Source: Alteromonas sp. CI.11.F.A3 (GTDB lineage Bacteria > Pseudomonadota > Gammaproteobacteria > Enterobacterales > Alteromonadaceae). Taken from it: a DNA stretch of 64,000 nt. Location of the stretch: contig NZ_CP136708.1 in assembly GCF_032925565.1 (NCBI RefSeq), positions 806,001 through 870,000 on the forward strand, read 5' to 3'. The notes under the pieces are model-generated. The model saw nothing but the letters and a program-made list of their open reading frames with translations, had not been told where the DNA came from and did no database searches. The stretch's first letter is position 1. Every line of letters starts with the position of its first letter. The position numbers were made by a program, and so were the translations under genes. Below are positions 9,601-17,330 of this stretch, one piece after another.

Positions 9601-10076
9601 GTGGTGGCAGCAATCACGATGAAATTGCTATTAGGCTGTTGAGTTAACAACTGAAAAGTGGAGCCAATCGCTTTTAATTGCAACGCAATATAGGGAATGG
9701 TAGCCAGCAGCGCGATAACGGTCACTAACAAGGCGACGGTTTGGCGCTTGCCATAACGAGACGCAATAAAATCAGAAATAGTGGTGATATGTTGCTTTTT
9801 GCTCACCAGAGTTAGCTTATAAATAAATCGATATCCAAGCACATATACCAAAATTGGCCCTAACATAATGGGCAGATAAATCCATGTATCGCGGCTGGCT
9901 TGCCCTACCATGCCAAAAAATGTCCACGCCGTGCAATATATGGCGAGTGCCAGTGAGTAGATGGCTGGGTGCGAGGTTAACGCTCGTGCTCGAGGCGAGT
10001 TCTTATCGCCCCAACTCGCCAAAGAAAAAAGCAAAAATAGATACAGTACCGCAAGCGTAACCCAACCGAACGTCAT
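6624..10076 (-). CDS. crbS: CrbS-like SLC5-fused hybrid sensor histidine kinase
   Basis: A 1150-residue membrane sensor kinase. Residues ~1-490 are a sodium/solute symporter (SLC5) module with about 13 transmembrane helices; ~505-600 fits the STAC linker found in such kinases; ~615-725 is a PAS domain (LENMDQGISVVD); ~745-785 a coiled coil; the HisKA box has H794 in ASHDVLQPLNAAK; the ATPase has an N-box with N904/N908 and G-boxes DTGIGI and GLGLG; a C-terminal receiver (~1020-1135) carries D1070 in LLMDYQLS. This architecture is that of CrbS/MxtR, which with the response regulator CrbR controls acetyl-CoA synthetase. The partner candidate is at 1738-2391 behind acs. It is transcribed divergently from the symporter operon at 10334, so the 257-base gap is a shared control region. 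Confidence 0.88.
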   Translation of the reverse strand: MTFGWVTLAVLYLFLLFSLASWGDKNSPRARALTSHPAIYSLALAIYCTAWTFFGMVGQASRDTWIYLPIMLGPILVYVLGYRFIYKLTLVSKKQHITTISDFIASRYGKRQTVALLVTVIALLATIPYIALQLKAIGSTFQLLTQQPNSNFIVIAATTFIAIFAIYFGTKHADVTEYRRGLMLAIAFESTIKLLALVLVAFVGYSAWRQTETGPFLETFVNTAALSQFSSFNFIAQTIMAAAAIVCLPRQFHVAVIDNLSLSHLKTARWLFPLYLAIISAVIPIIAIAGKAIFAGASVEPDSYVLSLAMFSGSALLQVIVFVGGLSAATAMIIVATLTLSTMLTNDVILPRYLAFRGSHSEKKDFSAQIRLIRRIVIGFILLMAFLYHQQMTSSRSLHSIGLIAFSLVIQLMPAILGGLYWKRAHAHGVYAGLLVGIILWVLWLVFPLVGKQTSQFANNELISQGAMISLGANTVMYIIFSWFAPHRLIDRIQAEAFVSPAVVKNSVIKGPNSNVTVSDLITLLSTFMGTGRCEQLIEQYQHHNSCTLNHQASPDEDFLTFCERALGGVIGASSAKVLLDSALRGKKMDFTEVINFFDDTTQAMQFNMTALLTSLENMDQGISVVDKHLNLVAWNKRYAALYTYPEDFLAVGIPIEKLIRFNASQGEFGKLDVEAEVEKRLEHLRSGTPHRFKRQRKDGRVIEMVGNPLPGGGFVTSFNDITDHIEIQQALEESNIDLEARIKRRTEEVHTINAELRLEIERRSGAETELIRARKAAEDANASKTRFLALASHDVLQPLNAAKLYISALEEQELSNGVHEIIQKLHHSVTSSEALIGTLLDISRLDQGEMKPDIEPVDVQALLSPLIDDIRMRAQEKGLSLRVWVKPLWVMADKTYLYRIMQNLLSNAVKYTQKGKVLLVIKPTKSSVSFRVYDTGIGISEDKKDNIFSDFYRINQSAEHGIGLGLGVVRRLSQQLGSDITVSSSPQKGSCFTFSLPKAQPGSAVSTTTKPKNTTFTGLQVLCVDDQRENLDAMQTLLARWGVKVMLAGSWDEALALIEQTSPQILLMDYQLSHDETQNGLALIDKIRFQLDAILPAALITATPDEDLVAKCKEQGVNYLSKPLKPAKLRALLQSMTRHIRESHYTDSD

Positions 10077-10126
10077 GAATTTCCTTTAACCTAAAGTTAA
10101 CAAGTCTGTGTGCATTATAATCATTT

Positions 10127-10155
10127 CGACCATAGTCTACCTACGACCATGGTCT
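10127..10155. promoter_or_regulatory. Twin repeat CGACCATRGTCT between crbS and the symporter operon
   Basis: CGACCATAGTCT at 10127-10138 and CGACCATGGTCT at 10144-10155 are nearly identical and 17 bases apart start to start; the second contains the perfect palindrome GACCATGGTC. Paired dyads at this distance suit a dimeric LuxR-type response regulator, so CrbR is the natural candidate. Binding is inferred from position only. Confidence 0.5.
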
Positions 10156-10333
10156 CATTTGGAATTTGAATGGTGAGGTCTAGAGTATACATCGTGCTCC
10201 TAAATGCTTGACTTTTGCCGCTCTAAGGCCTGTTCGGTCTAAACAAAAAAGCTTGGCAATAATGTTAGCAAAGCCGGGCGTTAGGAAAATGTAAAAATAA
10301 AACAATTGATTAACCTGACATGAGGACGGAACA

Positions 10334-10600
10334 ATGGCATTTAGAAATGATGACGACAAAAAAGCATATTGGAAGGAGAATTTGTCTCTCCTCGCCAAGC
10401 TTTTGGTCGTTTGGTTTGCGGTGTCGTTTGGCGCCGGCATTTTGTTTGTCGATGTGCTAGACAATATCCACTTTTTTGGATTTAAACTGGGTTTCTGGTT
10501 TGCGCAACAAGGTTCCATTTATGTGTTCGTCGCTCTAATTTTTGTTTATATGTCAAAGATGAAGGCGATGGATAAACGTTATGGCGTAAACGAGGAGTAA
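10334..10600 (+). CDS. DUF4212 small subunit of sodium/solute symporter
   Basis: An 88-residue membrane protein of the DUF4212 (sodium/substrate symporter small subunit) family. It has two hydrophobic helices, about 20-41 (LLVVWFAVSFGAGILFV) and 53-72 (GSIYVFVALIFVYM), flanked by charged ends. The ATG follows a GAGGACGG ribosome site. The gene ends 4 bases before the large symporter gene, the arrangement found for this family, so the two form a two-component transporter. It is divergent from crbS and probably part of the acetate regulon. The frame on the other strand here (10180-10518) is a shadow. Confidence 0.9.
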   Translation: MAFRNDDDKKAYWKENLSLLAKLLVVWFAVSFGAGILFVDVLDNIHFFGFKLGFWFAQQGSIYVFVALIFVYMSKMKAMDKRYGVNEE

Positions 10601-10604
10601 TACC

Positions 10605-12311
10605 ATGGACGTTCAACTACTAACATTTATTATTGTAGGCGCAACATTTGCGCTATATATCGCCATAGCTGTATGGGCTAGAGCGGGTTCTACTAACGAC
10701 TTCTACGTTGCTGGTGGCGGTGTACCCCCGGTACTAAACGGTATGGCTACCGCCGCAGACTGGATGTCGGCAGCTTCATTTATTTCAATGGCCGGTCTTA
10801 TTTCCTTTATGGGATACGACGGCGCAGTTTACCTAATGGGATGGACTGGAGGCTATGTATTACTTGCCTTGTGTCTGGCACCCTACCTACGTAAATTCGG
10901 TAAATTTACTGTACCGGATTTTATTGGCGACCGCTACTATTCCCAAACCGCGAGAACTGTTGCCGTTTTCTGCGCCATCTTTGTTTGCTTTACCTATGTG
11001 GCAGGGCAAATGCGAGGCGTGGGCGTAGTATTTAGTCGTTTCTTAGAAGTCGATATCGTAACCGGTGTGGTTATTGGCATGGTTATCGTGTTTTTCTACA
11101 CGGTATTAGGCGGCATGAAAGGGATTACCTATACTCAAGTTGCGCAGTTTTGCGTAATGATTTTTGCGTATATTGTTCCAGCAGTGTTTATCTCTATCAT
11201 GGTGACGGGTCATATACTTCCACAAACGGGGTTCGGCGCCACGCTCGCAGATGGGTCGGGGATGCATATATTACAGAAACTCGACAGTCTGTCGGTGGAA
11301 CTCGGGTTTCATGAGTATACCTCTGGGTCGAAAAGTACCATCGATGTGTTCTTTATTACTTTTGCATTGATGGTAGGTACGGCTGGATTACCTCACGTTA
11401 TCGTTCGTTTCTTCACCGTTCCGAAAGTACATGATGCACGTAAGTCGGCTGGTTATGCACTCGCGTTTATCGCTATTTTGTATACCACCGCACCGTCGTT
11501 GGCTGCATTTGCTCGAGTGAATATGATTGAAACTATTAACGGACCTGAGCTAACCGGAACAAGTTACGCTGAAGCGCCGTCGTGGATTAAAAACTGGGAG
11601 CAGACTGGGCTTATCGAATTCAACGATAAGAACGGTGATGGGGTGATGTTTTACTCGGGTGATGAACGCAACGAAATGAAAGTTGACCGTGACATCATGG
11701 TATTAGCTAACCCAGAGATAGCAAATCTACCTGCTTGGGTAATCGCATTGGTAGCCGCGGGTGGTGTAGCCGCAGCATTGTCTACGTCAGCTGGCTTATT
11801 GTTAGTTATCTCAACATCGGTTTCACACGATTTATTAAAACGAAACTTTATGCCGAATATTACTGACAAGTCAGAGCTATTTTTCGCACGGCTTGCGGCT
11901 GGGGTAGCCATTGTAATTGCCGGCTACTTTGGGATAAATCCACCGGGCTTTGTAGCGCAGGTGGTCGCCTTCGCGTTCGGTCTGGCGGCATCCAGTTTCT
12001 TCCCCGCCATCATTATGGGTATATTTAGTAAGCGAATGAATGATAAAGGCGCGATTGCGGGCATGATTGCAGGTATTGCGTTCACCGCCGCCTATATTAT
12101 TTACTTTAAGTTTGTGAACCCTGCTGCAAATGTACCTGAAAACTGGTGGTTTGGTATTTCCCCAGAAGGCATAGGTACCTTGGGTATGATGGTTAATTTC
12201 CTTGTTGCTTTCGTTGTCTTTAAGTCTACCGATGAAGCGCCGGAAGAAATCCAAGAGCTAGTAGAGAGCATTCGTTATCCGAAAGGAGCGGGCGAGGCAT
12301 CTGCGCACTAA
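10605..12311 (+). CDS. ActP-like sodium:acetate (monocarboxylate) symporter
   Basis: A 568-residue SLC5-family transporter with about 13 transmembrane helices, the usual ActP length range. Recognisable blocks: FYVAGGGVPPVLNGMATAAD near the N-terminus, GWTGGYVLLALCLAPYLRKF, PDFIGDRYY, TVLGGMKGITYTQVAQF, GTAGLPHVIVRFFTVP, and AAALSTSAGLLLVISTSVSHD, all typical of acetate permeases. An extra hydrophilic loop (residues about 310-365, rich in D, E, K and N) separates two helices. It pairs with the DUF4212 subunit immediately upstream and sits beside the acetate sensor kinase and acs, supporting acetate as substrate, though related short monocarboxylates are possible. Two hairpins follow the stop and probably end the transcript. 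Confidence 0.9.
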   Translation: MDVQLLTFIIVGATFALYIAIAVWARAGSTNDFYVAGGGVPPVLNGMATAADWMSAASFISMAGLISFMGYDGAVYLMGWTGGYVLLALCLAPYLRKFGKFTVPDFIGDRYYSQTARTVAVFCAIFVCFTYVAGQMRGVGVVFSRFLEVDIVTGVVIGMVIVFFYTVLGGMKGITYTQVAQFCVMIFAYIVPAVFISIMVTGHILPQTGFGATLADGSGMHILQKLDSLSVELGFHEYTSGSKSTIDVFFITFALMVGTAGLPHVIVRFFTVPKVHDARKSAGYALAFIAILYTTAPSLAAFARVNMIETINGPELTGTSYAEAPSWIKNWEQTGLIEFNDKNGDGVMFYSGDERNEMKVDRDIMVLANPEIANLPAWVIALVAAGGVAAALSTSAGLLLVISTSVSHDLLKRNFMPNITDKSELFFARLAAGVAIVIAGYFGINPPGFVAQVVAFAFGLAASSFFPAIIMGIFSKRMNDKGAIAGMIAGIAFTAAYIIYFKFVNPAANVPENWWFGISPEGIGTLGMMVNFLVAFVVFKSTDEAPEEIQELVESIRYPKGAGEASAH

Positions 12312-12346
12312 CGATGAGAAGCTAATTGTCAAAACAAGACACTGAC

Positions 12347-12369
12347 GCTCGGTAATTGGCCGAGCCTTT
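12347..12369 (+). terminator. Weak hairpin after symporter gene
   Basis: GCTCGG (12347-12352), a 7-base loop, CCGAGC (12360-12365), then CTTTG. It has a six-pair stem with a poor T-run, so it is probably a weak terminator or a 3'-end stabiliser. Confidence 0.5.
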
Positions 12370-12373
12370 GTTA

Positions 12374-12420
12374 AACCAACTCGCTCAAAGAGGTAACTCT
12401 AAACGGCGGGTTGGTTTTTA
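12374..12420 (+). terminator. Intrinsic terminator upstream of the DUF294 gene
   Basis: AACCAACTCGC at 12374-12384 pairs with GCGGGTTGGTT at 12406-12416 (11 pairs, one G-U), with an inner AGAG/CTCT helix in the loop, followed by TTTTA. It lies between the symporter stop and the ATG at 12441 and should separate or attenuate the two transcripts. It also argues against the alternative TTG start at 12411, which would lie inside the stem. Confidence 0.75.
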
Positions 12421-12440
12421 TCGTTTCAGGAGCATTACGT

Positions 12441-14270
12441 ATGACCGCTATTGCCCAGCAAGTCGCAGATTTTGTTGCTGCTTCTGCGCCCTTTGATACG
12501 CTTGATGTGGATTCATTAACTGATTTACTTACCTCGGCAGAGTTGCTCTACATAACAAAAGAAAACCTAAAAACCTTAATGGGGCAATCTCGCCGAATTT
12601 ATCTCATCCAAAGTGGTCAGTTTTCGGTAAGTGCAGGGCAAGAGCCCCCCCGTTATGTCAGCGAGGGAGACTACTTTGGTTTTCAGCGTGTTTTGGACGG
12701 TAGCGACTATCCGATAGCGGTGACGGTAGAGAGCCCTGGCTTAGTGTATAGCTTTGAAGAAGCACCATTCAAAGCCCTTCTTCAATACGATAGCATTAAT
12801 ACTTTTTTCAATGCCCTGCGACATGATGCGCTGCAAAATCAAGCCATTACAGAATCAAAATCTATGTGGTTGTACAAACCACTTTATGATTTAACCGAAA
12901 ATGCCCCCATTGGCACCGATGTAAGTACGTCTATTCAACAAGCCGCTCAATTGATGACGGATAACCGGGTGTCATCCCTTTTAATCACTGAAGCAGGGCA
13001 GCTGGTTGGAATTGTTACCGACAGAGATTTACGTTCTAGAGTGGTTGCCGCTGGCATTGACCTGACGAATCCTGTTAGCAGTGTTATGACGTCGTCGCCG
13101 GCAAATGTTGCCAGTAACCTAACGTTATTTGACGCCATGGCGTTAATGACCGAAAAAAATATTCACCATTTACCCATATTAGATAAAGACAGTCATGAAC
13201 CTGTAGGTATGGTAACGGCCAGTGATATTGTTCGCCACCAACGAGGTAGCGTACTATTTATCATTGGCGAACTGTCGAAAGCGAGCAATTTGTACGAATT
13301 AACACGTTTAGCGTGGCAGCTTCCGCATTACTTTTCTGCACATGCTAAACACGCAGGTGATTATGATATTGCGGGTAAAGTGCTTTCTCAAGCAACTGAT
13401 ATTATGACGCGAAAGCTCATTGGGTTCTTTCAGCAAGAACACGGTAAAGCCGGTATGATGTTTTCGTGGCTAGTATATGGCTCCCAAGCCAGAGAAGATC
13501 AGACCATGGGATCAGATCAAGACAATGCACTGCTGTTAGCTGAATCACCCACGCAAGCACAAGCCGACTACTTTGCGGCCATGGCGGAGTATGTCTGCAA
13601 GGGGTTAGGAAAGTGCGGTATTAAGCTATGCAGTGGCAATATTATGGCAAGTAACCCCGAGCTTCGGTTATCGCTAGACCAAGCGGTTGAGCAAGCGCGG
13701 CAGTGGGTAAATGCACCTACCAAAGATGCTATTATGCACTTTAATATTTTTCTTGATGCACGCTGCGCTGCGGGTGATGTGGGGCTGTTTAAAACGCTAC
13801 AGCGCCAACGAATGCCTTTGCTCAAACAAAGTTTATTTCTTGCGGCATTATCCCGTCATACAAATGAAGTCTCTGTGCCTCTTTCTATGTTTCAAAAGTT
13901 TACTTATGAAAAAGGCGGGAAACTTAAAGATACGATTGATTTGAAAGTACGCGCGGTGGCACTAATTAATAATATTGTACGTATTTATGCTCTAGCGGGT
14001 GGAATTTCAGTACCTGGGACCCTTGCAAGGCTATCTTTATTGCCCGAAAAGTCAGAGCTTTCAACCAAGGATGCCGCGAACTTACGGGATATCTGGATAT
14101 TTTTAAATCGCTTACGATGGCGTCATCAGCTTCAGCATAACGTGGCGGATAATAGTGTGTCAGTGTCATCTTTGTCTTCTATAGAAAGGCATCAGCTAAA
14201 GGCATCTTTTCAAGCTATTGAAAGAGCCCAAAAAGCGATAGTCATGAATTTTTCAGGTGGTATGGCGTAA
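12441..14270 (+). CDS. DUF294 protein: cNMP-binding, CBS pair and GlnD-like nucleotidyltransferase
   Basis: A 609-residue cytoplasmic protein. In order: a cyclic-nucleotide-binding-like beta barrel (~20-140), a CBS-domain pair (~155-275; VGIVTDRDLR and VGMVTASDIV), a DUF294 nucleotidyltransferase domain with GSQAREDQTMGSDQDNALL (~345-365, the G-S and D-x-D pattern of GlnD-like enzymes), and the DUF294 C-terminal domain. The start at 12441 has AGGAG nine bases upstream; the longer frame starts at a TTG inside a terminator. Homologues are commonly found next to SLC5 symporters and exonucleases, as here. The reaction is unknown; nucleotide sensing combined with protein nucleotidylylation is the usual guess. 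The exonuclease gene follows after 2 bases, so they form an operon. Confidence 0.85.
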   Translation: MTAIAQQVADFVAASAPFDTLDVDSLTDLLTSAELLYITKENLKTLMGQSRRIYLIQSGQFSVSAGQEPPRYVSEGDYFGFQRVLDGSDYPIAVTVESPGLVYSFEEAPFKALLQYDSINTFFNALRHDALQNQAITESKSMWLYKPLYDLTENAPIGTDVSTSIQQAAQLMTDNRVSSLLITEAGQLVGIVTDRDLRSRVVAAGIDLTNPVSSVMTSSPANVASNLTLFDAMALMTEKNIHHLPILDKDSHEPVGMVTASDIVRHQRGSVLFIIGELSKASNLYELTRLAWQLPHYFSAHAKHAGDYDIAGKVLSQATDIMTRKLIGFFQQEHGKAGMMFSWLVYGSQAREDQTMGSDQDNALLLAESPTQAQADYFAAMAEYVCKGLGKCGIKLCSGNIMASNPELRLSLDQAVEQARQWVNAPTKDAIMHFNIFLDARCAAGDVGLFKTLQRQRMPLLKQSLFLAALSRHTNEVSVPLSMFQKFTYEKGGKLKDTIDLKVRAVALINNIVRIYALAGGISVPGTLARLSLLPEKSELSTKDAANLRDIWIFLNRLRWRHQLQHNVADNSVSVSSLSSIERHQLKASFQAIERAQKAIVMNFSGGMA

Positions 14271-14272
14271 GT

Positions 14273-14956
14273 ATGTTGCAATGGCTAAGTGACTGGTTAT
14301 CCGAGCGCGGACGAGGGTCACTTGATAGGTTCAAAAACGCGACCTTACAAGACACTACCCTGATGTCTATTGATTTAGAGCTGACTTCCTTAAACGCCAA
14401 TGAGTCAGAAATTACGTCTTTTGGTTGGGTGTGTGGGCGCAACAGTAGTATTGCTTTAGAAACCTGCACTTACAGTGTTGTGAAAACCAAAGCGCCTTTA
14501 GGGCAAAGCCCAGTTATCCATGGACTCATTCAAGACCATATTGCGAAGGGCGAAAAAGTAGAAGATGTGCTAACTAAATTTATCGCACAGTTACCATCGA
14601 AGATTTTGGTTATCCATAATGCTAACTTAGATTTAGCCGTGCTAGATGCGGTATTTAGGCGATTAGATTTGCCGGCACAAGAGGTTTATTACATCGACAC
14701 TTTACAACTTGCTTTGTATGAATTGAAAAAAGAGCATGAAGTCGTTCCCTCAAATAGCGCATCCCTTGGCGCATGTTTACTGAGAGCCGGTTTACCGGAG
14801 GTGCCTCAACACAATGCATTAGAAGATGCCATGGCAGCGTTACTCTTATGTTATGCACAGCTAGCGTCATTAGGGTTAACACGACAAAGTTTCTTGGCGG
14901 ACTTATCACATACCAATGCCCTTGGTAGGAAAACACTTGGCGTGGTTAAACCTTAA
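14273..14956 (+). CDS. DnaQ-like 3'-5' exonuclease (DEDDh)
   Basis: A 227-residue protein with the DEDDh exonuclease pattern: ExoI in SIDLELTSLN (D and E, about residue 35), ExoII in HNANLDLAVLDAVF, and ExoIII in HNALEDAMAALLLC with the catalytic His and Asp. It resembles the DnaQ/PolB-associated proofreading fold without a polymerase domain. It starts 2 bases after the DUF294 gene and is surely cotranscribed with it; the same pair occurs next to acetate symporters in related bacteria. Substrate (DNA, RNA or small nucleotide) cannot be told from the sequence. It converges on the diguanylate cyclase gene 33 bases downstream with no clear terminator. Confidence 0.85.
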   Translation: MLQWLSDWLSERGRGSLDRFKNATLQDTTLMSIDLELTSLNANESEITSFGWVCGRNSSIALETCTYSVVKTKAPLGQSPVIHGLIQDHIAKGEKVEDVLTKFIAQLPSKILVIHNANLDLAVLDAVFRRLDLPAQEVYYIDTLQLALYELKKEHEVVPSNSASLGACLLRAGLPEVPQHNALEDAMAALLLCYAQLASLGLTRQSFLADLSHTNALGRKTLGVVKP

Positions 14957-14989
14957 TAATTTACCCTAAACTAGGCTTTACTATATCTC

Positions 14990-15949
14990 TTAAACTTCCG
15001 ACTCCATTACATTATGAGCCGTTTCCACGCTACCTACCACACAGTTTCTACCTTGCCCTTTCGCGGCATATAAGCTTTTATCAGCTTGAAGCATAGTGAA
15101 GTCGATGGTTTTATTATCGTCTGGATTTTTCGTTGCCACACCAGCGCTAATCGTCACCCTTGCAAGGTCTGAATCGGCGTGGGCAATATTTAAATCGAAC
15201 ACGGTACTTAAAAGTCGATTGGCGACTAACTTTGCGCCTTCCTCATTAGTGTTGGGCAGAATAACTAAAAACTCTTCACCCCCCACACGAACTAATTTGT
15301 CCATAGGGCGCAACAAGCTATCGTTAATCGATTTACTTAGCTTCCATAAGCAGCTATCGCCCTCCATATGCCCATATCGGTCGTTGTAGCGTTTGAAATA
15401 ATCAACGTCAAACAGCATAAGAGAAAGGGGGTTATGGCTCCGCTTACCATCTTTCATAAAGCGGGGAAGATAGTCTTCTAAATAATGCCTATTGTAGGCG
15501 CCTGTTAGCCTATCAATATAAATGAGGTTTTCTAACAGATCGTTTTTGAGCTTATGGTTAAGGTGCGCTTTCACGCGATTTTGTAACGTACACGCATTAA
15601 TAGGTTTGGTCACAAAGTCTACACAGCCAGAATCCCAACACTTTGATTGTGCTTCGTCTGTCGTTGTTGCGGTAACAAAAATAATGGGGATATCAGTTTT
15701 ACTCGGATTTTCACGCAAGGCTTGTGCTACTTGGTGTCCATCCATGATGGGCATATTCACATCCATCAGGATTAAGTCGGGCGTGTTTTTTTCACAGTAA
15801 GCAAGCGCAGCTTCTCCAGAAGAAACAGACGTACAACTCACCATATCTTCAAGAAGCCCTTCTAAAATCATTCGAGAGCTTGCTTGATCATCTACAATTA
15901 ATAAATGGCAGTCTGATAATGCTCGTTTATTTACTTGCTCAATAAACAT
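14990..15949 (-). CDS. Response-regulator diguanylate cyclase (REC-GGDEF)
   Basis: A 319-residue cytoplasmic protein that makes c-di-GMP from GTP under phosphorylation control. The receiver domain (~12-130) has D20/D21, phospho-acceptor D63 in LILMDVNMPIMDG, and a lysine in VTKPI. A short linker leads to a GGDEF domain (~145-305) with the active-site signature GGEEF at 223-227 and an intact product-inhibition site R214-P-M-D217 five residues before it. It is therefore probably active and feedback-inhibited. No histidine kinase gene is adjacent, so the input kinase is unknown. Single-gene transcription unit by spacing. Confidence 0.93.
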   Translation of the reverse strand: MFIEQVNKRALSDCHLLIVDDQASSRMILEGLLEDMVSCTSVSSGEAALAYCEKNTPDLILMDVNMPIMDGHQVAQALRENPSKTDIPIIFVTATTTDEAQSKCWDSGCVDFVTKPINACTLQNRVKAHLNHKLKNDLLENLIYIDRLTGAYNRHYLEDYLPRFMKDGKRSHNPLSLMLFDVDYFKRYNDRYGHMEGDSCLWKLSKSINDSLLRPMDKLVRVGGEEFLVILPNTNEEGAKLVANRLLSTVFDLNIAHADSDLARVTISAGVATKNPDDNKTIDFTMLQADKSLYAAKGQGRNCVVGSVETAHNVMESEV

Positions 15950-16069
15950 GTTAGTCCTTAACCTACAACGCAGCCGTTTCCAATTATTTGTAAACGTTAA
16001 ACCCAGAGTAACGCGGCGTATGTAAAAAATGCATTAAACAAAAGTTTAATAATTAACATTATTGCGAAT

Positions 16070-16486
16070 TTAAATTAACGAAACAAAGAGAAGCACATAC
16101 AGTATTAGGTTAGTTACCAGCCCTATCATATAAAAATAGGTTCTCGGGCTCGGGTTACGCTCAGTAGCCATCCCATAATATAGTGCCATATGAACAATTC
16201 TACATAAGCCATACACCCAAGCTAATATAGCCAGATAGAGAGGGGTAACGCTAACAAACATACAAAGTATCGCCGGAATAATAAACTGGTTTACGTTCTC
16301 AAGTGAATTGTGAAACGTTCTATGGCTTCTAAATACGAAGCTGTCGTGACTTAAGTCTTCGGCCACTTTTCCCGGTACATAAGATGATTGTTTGCGATGC
16401 GCCACAGCGGCAACGATGTTTTGAATTAATACTGTAAAAATGATTACCGCAAGCCCTGCGATAGCGTAGGTGTAAACCGTGAACAT
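16070..16486 (-). CDS. MAPEG-family membrane protein
   Basis: A 138-residue protein with four predicted membrane helices (about 4-25, 66-85, 86-106 and 118-138). The cytoplasmic loop FRSHRTFHNSLENVNQF carries the R-x-x-R-x-x-x-N-x-x-E-N pattern characteristic of the MAPEG superfamily (membrane-associated proteins in eicosanoid and glutathione metabolism). Bacterial members are mostly uncharacterised, and some bind glutathione. No neighbour helps define a role. Upstream, 16487-16635 shows nothing clear. Confidence 0.8.
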   Translation of the reverse strand: MFTVYTYAIAGLAVIIFTVLIQNIVAAVAHRKQSSYVPGKVAEDLSHDSFVFRSHRTFHNSLENVNQFIIPAILCMFVSVTPLYLAILAWVYGLCRIVHMALYYGMATERNPSPRTYFYMIGLVTNLILYVLLFVSLI

Positions 16487-16635
16487 GACTTCATCCTTGT
16501 AAACTAATTAACTGGTATACGCGCTACAAGATGGTTATGGATTAAAAAAAGCATCGGGGCTAATGGGTTTTGAAATGTAGTTTTGTACAAAAGTGGGGAG
16601 TAAGTAGCGGAAACCCGCTACTTATTGAGAATGGG

Positions 16636-17142
16636 CTACAACGCTTTTTTGACTTCAGCGGGAAGTAATACGGTATCAATAACATGAATGACACCATTTG
16701 ATGTTTTCACATCGGCTTTTATCACGGTGGCATCGTCAATCATTACTTTCCCCATGGCGGTAACAACAGTGATATCAGTACCTTCTACGGTAGTGGCACT
16801 GGTTAGCGACATCACATCTTCAGCCATTACCTTACCCGATACTACATGGTATGTAAGCACCTGTGATAGTAATGCCTTATTTTCAGGCTTAAGCAGCATC
16901 TCTACCGTACCTTCTGGTAATTTTGAAAACGCTTTATTGGTTGGGGCGAATACTGTGAAAGGGCCCTCACTTTTTAGGGTATCAACTAAATCCGCAGCTT
17001 TAACTGCCGTAACTAAGGTAGAAAACATCTCTTTACTTGCTGCAGTATCAACGATATCTGCCTTCTCTGATTCCATATGATGTCCGGCAAAAGCCGATAG
17101 ACTTATCAAGCTCATCATTACCAATGGGATTAACTTAACCAT
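16636..17142 (-). CDS. Secreted fasciclin-domain protein
   Basis: A 168-residue exported protein: a signal peptide ([19 protein letters not shown]) followed by one FAS1 domain (~30-165) with the typical H1 and H2 motifs [14 protein letters not shown] and [16 protein letters not shown]1 domains mediate adhesion or matrix and ligand interactions; short single-domain versions are common in marine bacteria. Start at 17142 chosen because AGGAAGG lies 5 bases upstream, while the frame to 17172 has no such site. It is divergent from the TPR lipoprotein gene across a 188-base gap. Confidence 0.9.
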   Translation of the reverse strand: MVKLIPLVMMSLISLSAFAGHHMESEKADIVDTAASKEMFSTLVTAVKAADLVDTLKSEGPFTVFAPTNKAFSKLPEGTVEMLLKPENKALLSQVLTYHVVSGKVMAEDVMSLTSATTVEGTDITVVTAMGKVMIDDATVIKADVKTSNGVIHVIDTVLLPAEVKKAL

Positions 17143-17330
17143 AAATACCTTCCTTAAATTTTGGGAGAACATAAATTGATGTAGCGAGAATGGTTACGCT
17201 TCTTCTACCAAAATTGATGATTAAGTTTACGTAATAGAAAGCAGAGCTTTAGATGAGAATGTAAAAATAATGTTAAATTTAGTAAATTGCGCTATACTTC
17301 GCCAAGGTGTTAATAGGGGAGGGCTGCATT

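Noticed and set aside
10180..10518. Minus-strand frame in the crbS-symporter divergent region
   Set aside because: Mostly antisense to the DUF4212 gene; no ribosome site or family.
12411..12440. Upstream TTG start for the DUF294 protein
   Set aside because: It falls inside a terminator stem, and a proper AGGAG-ATG start exists at 12441.
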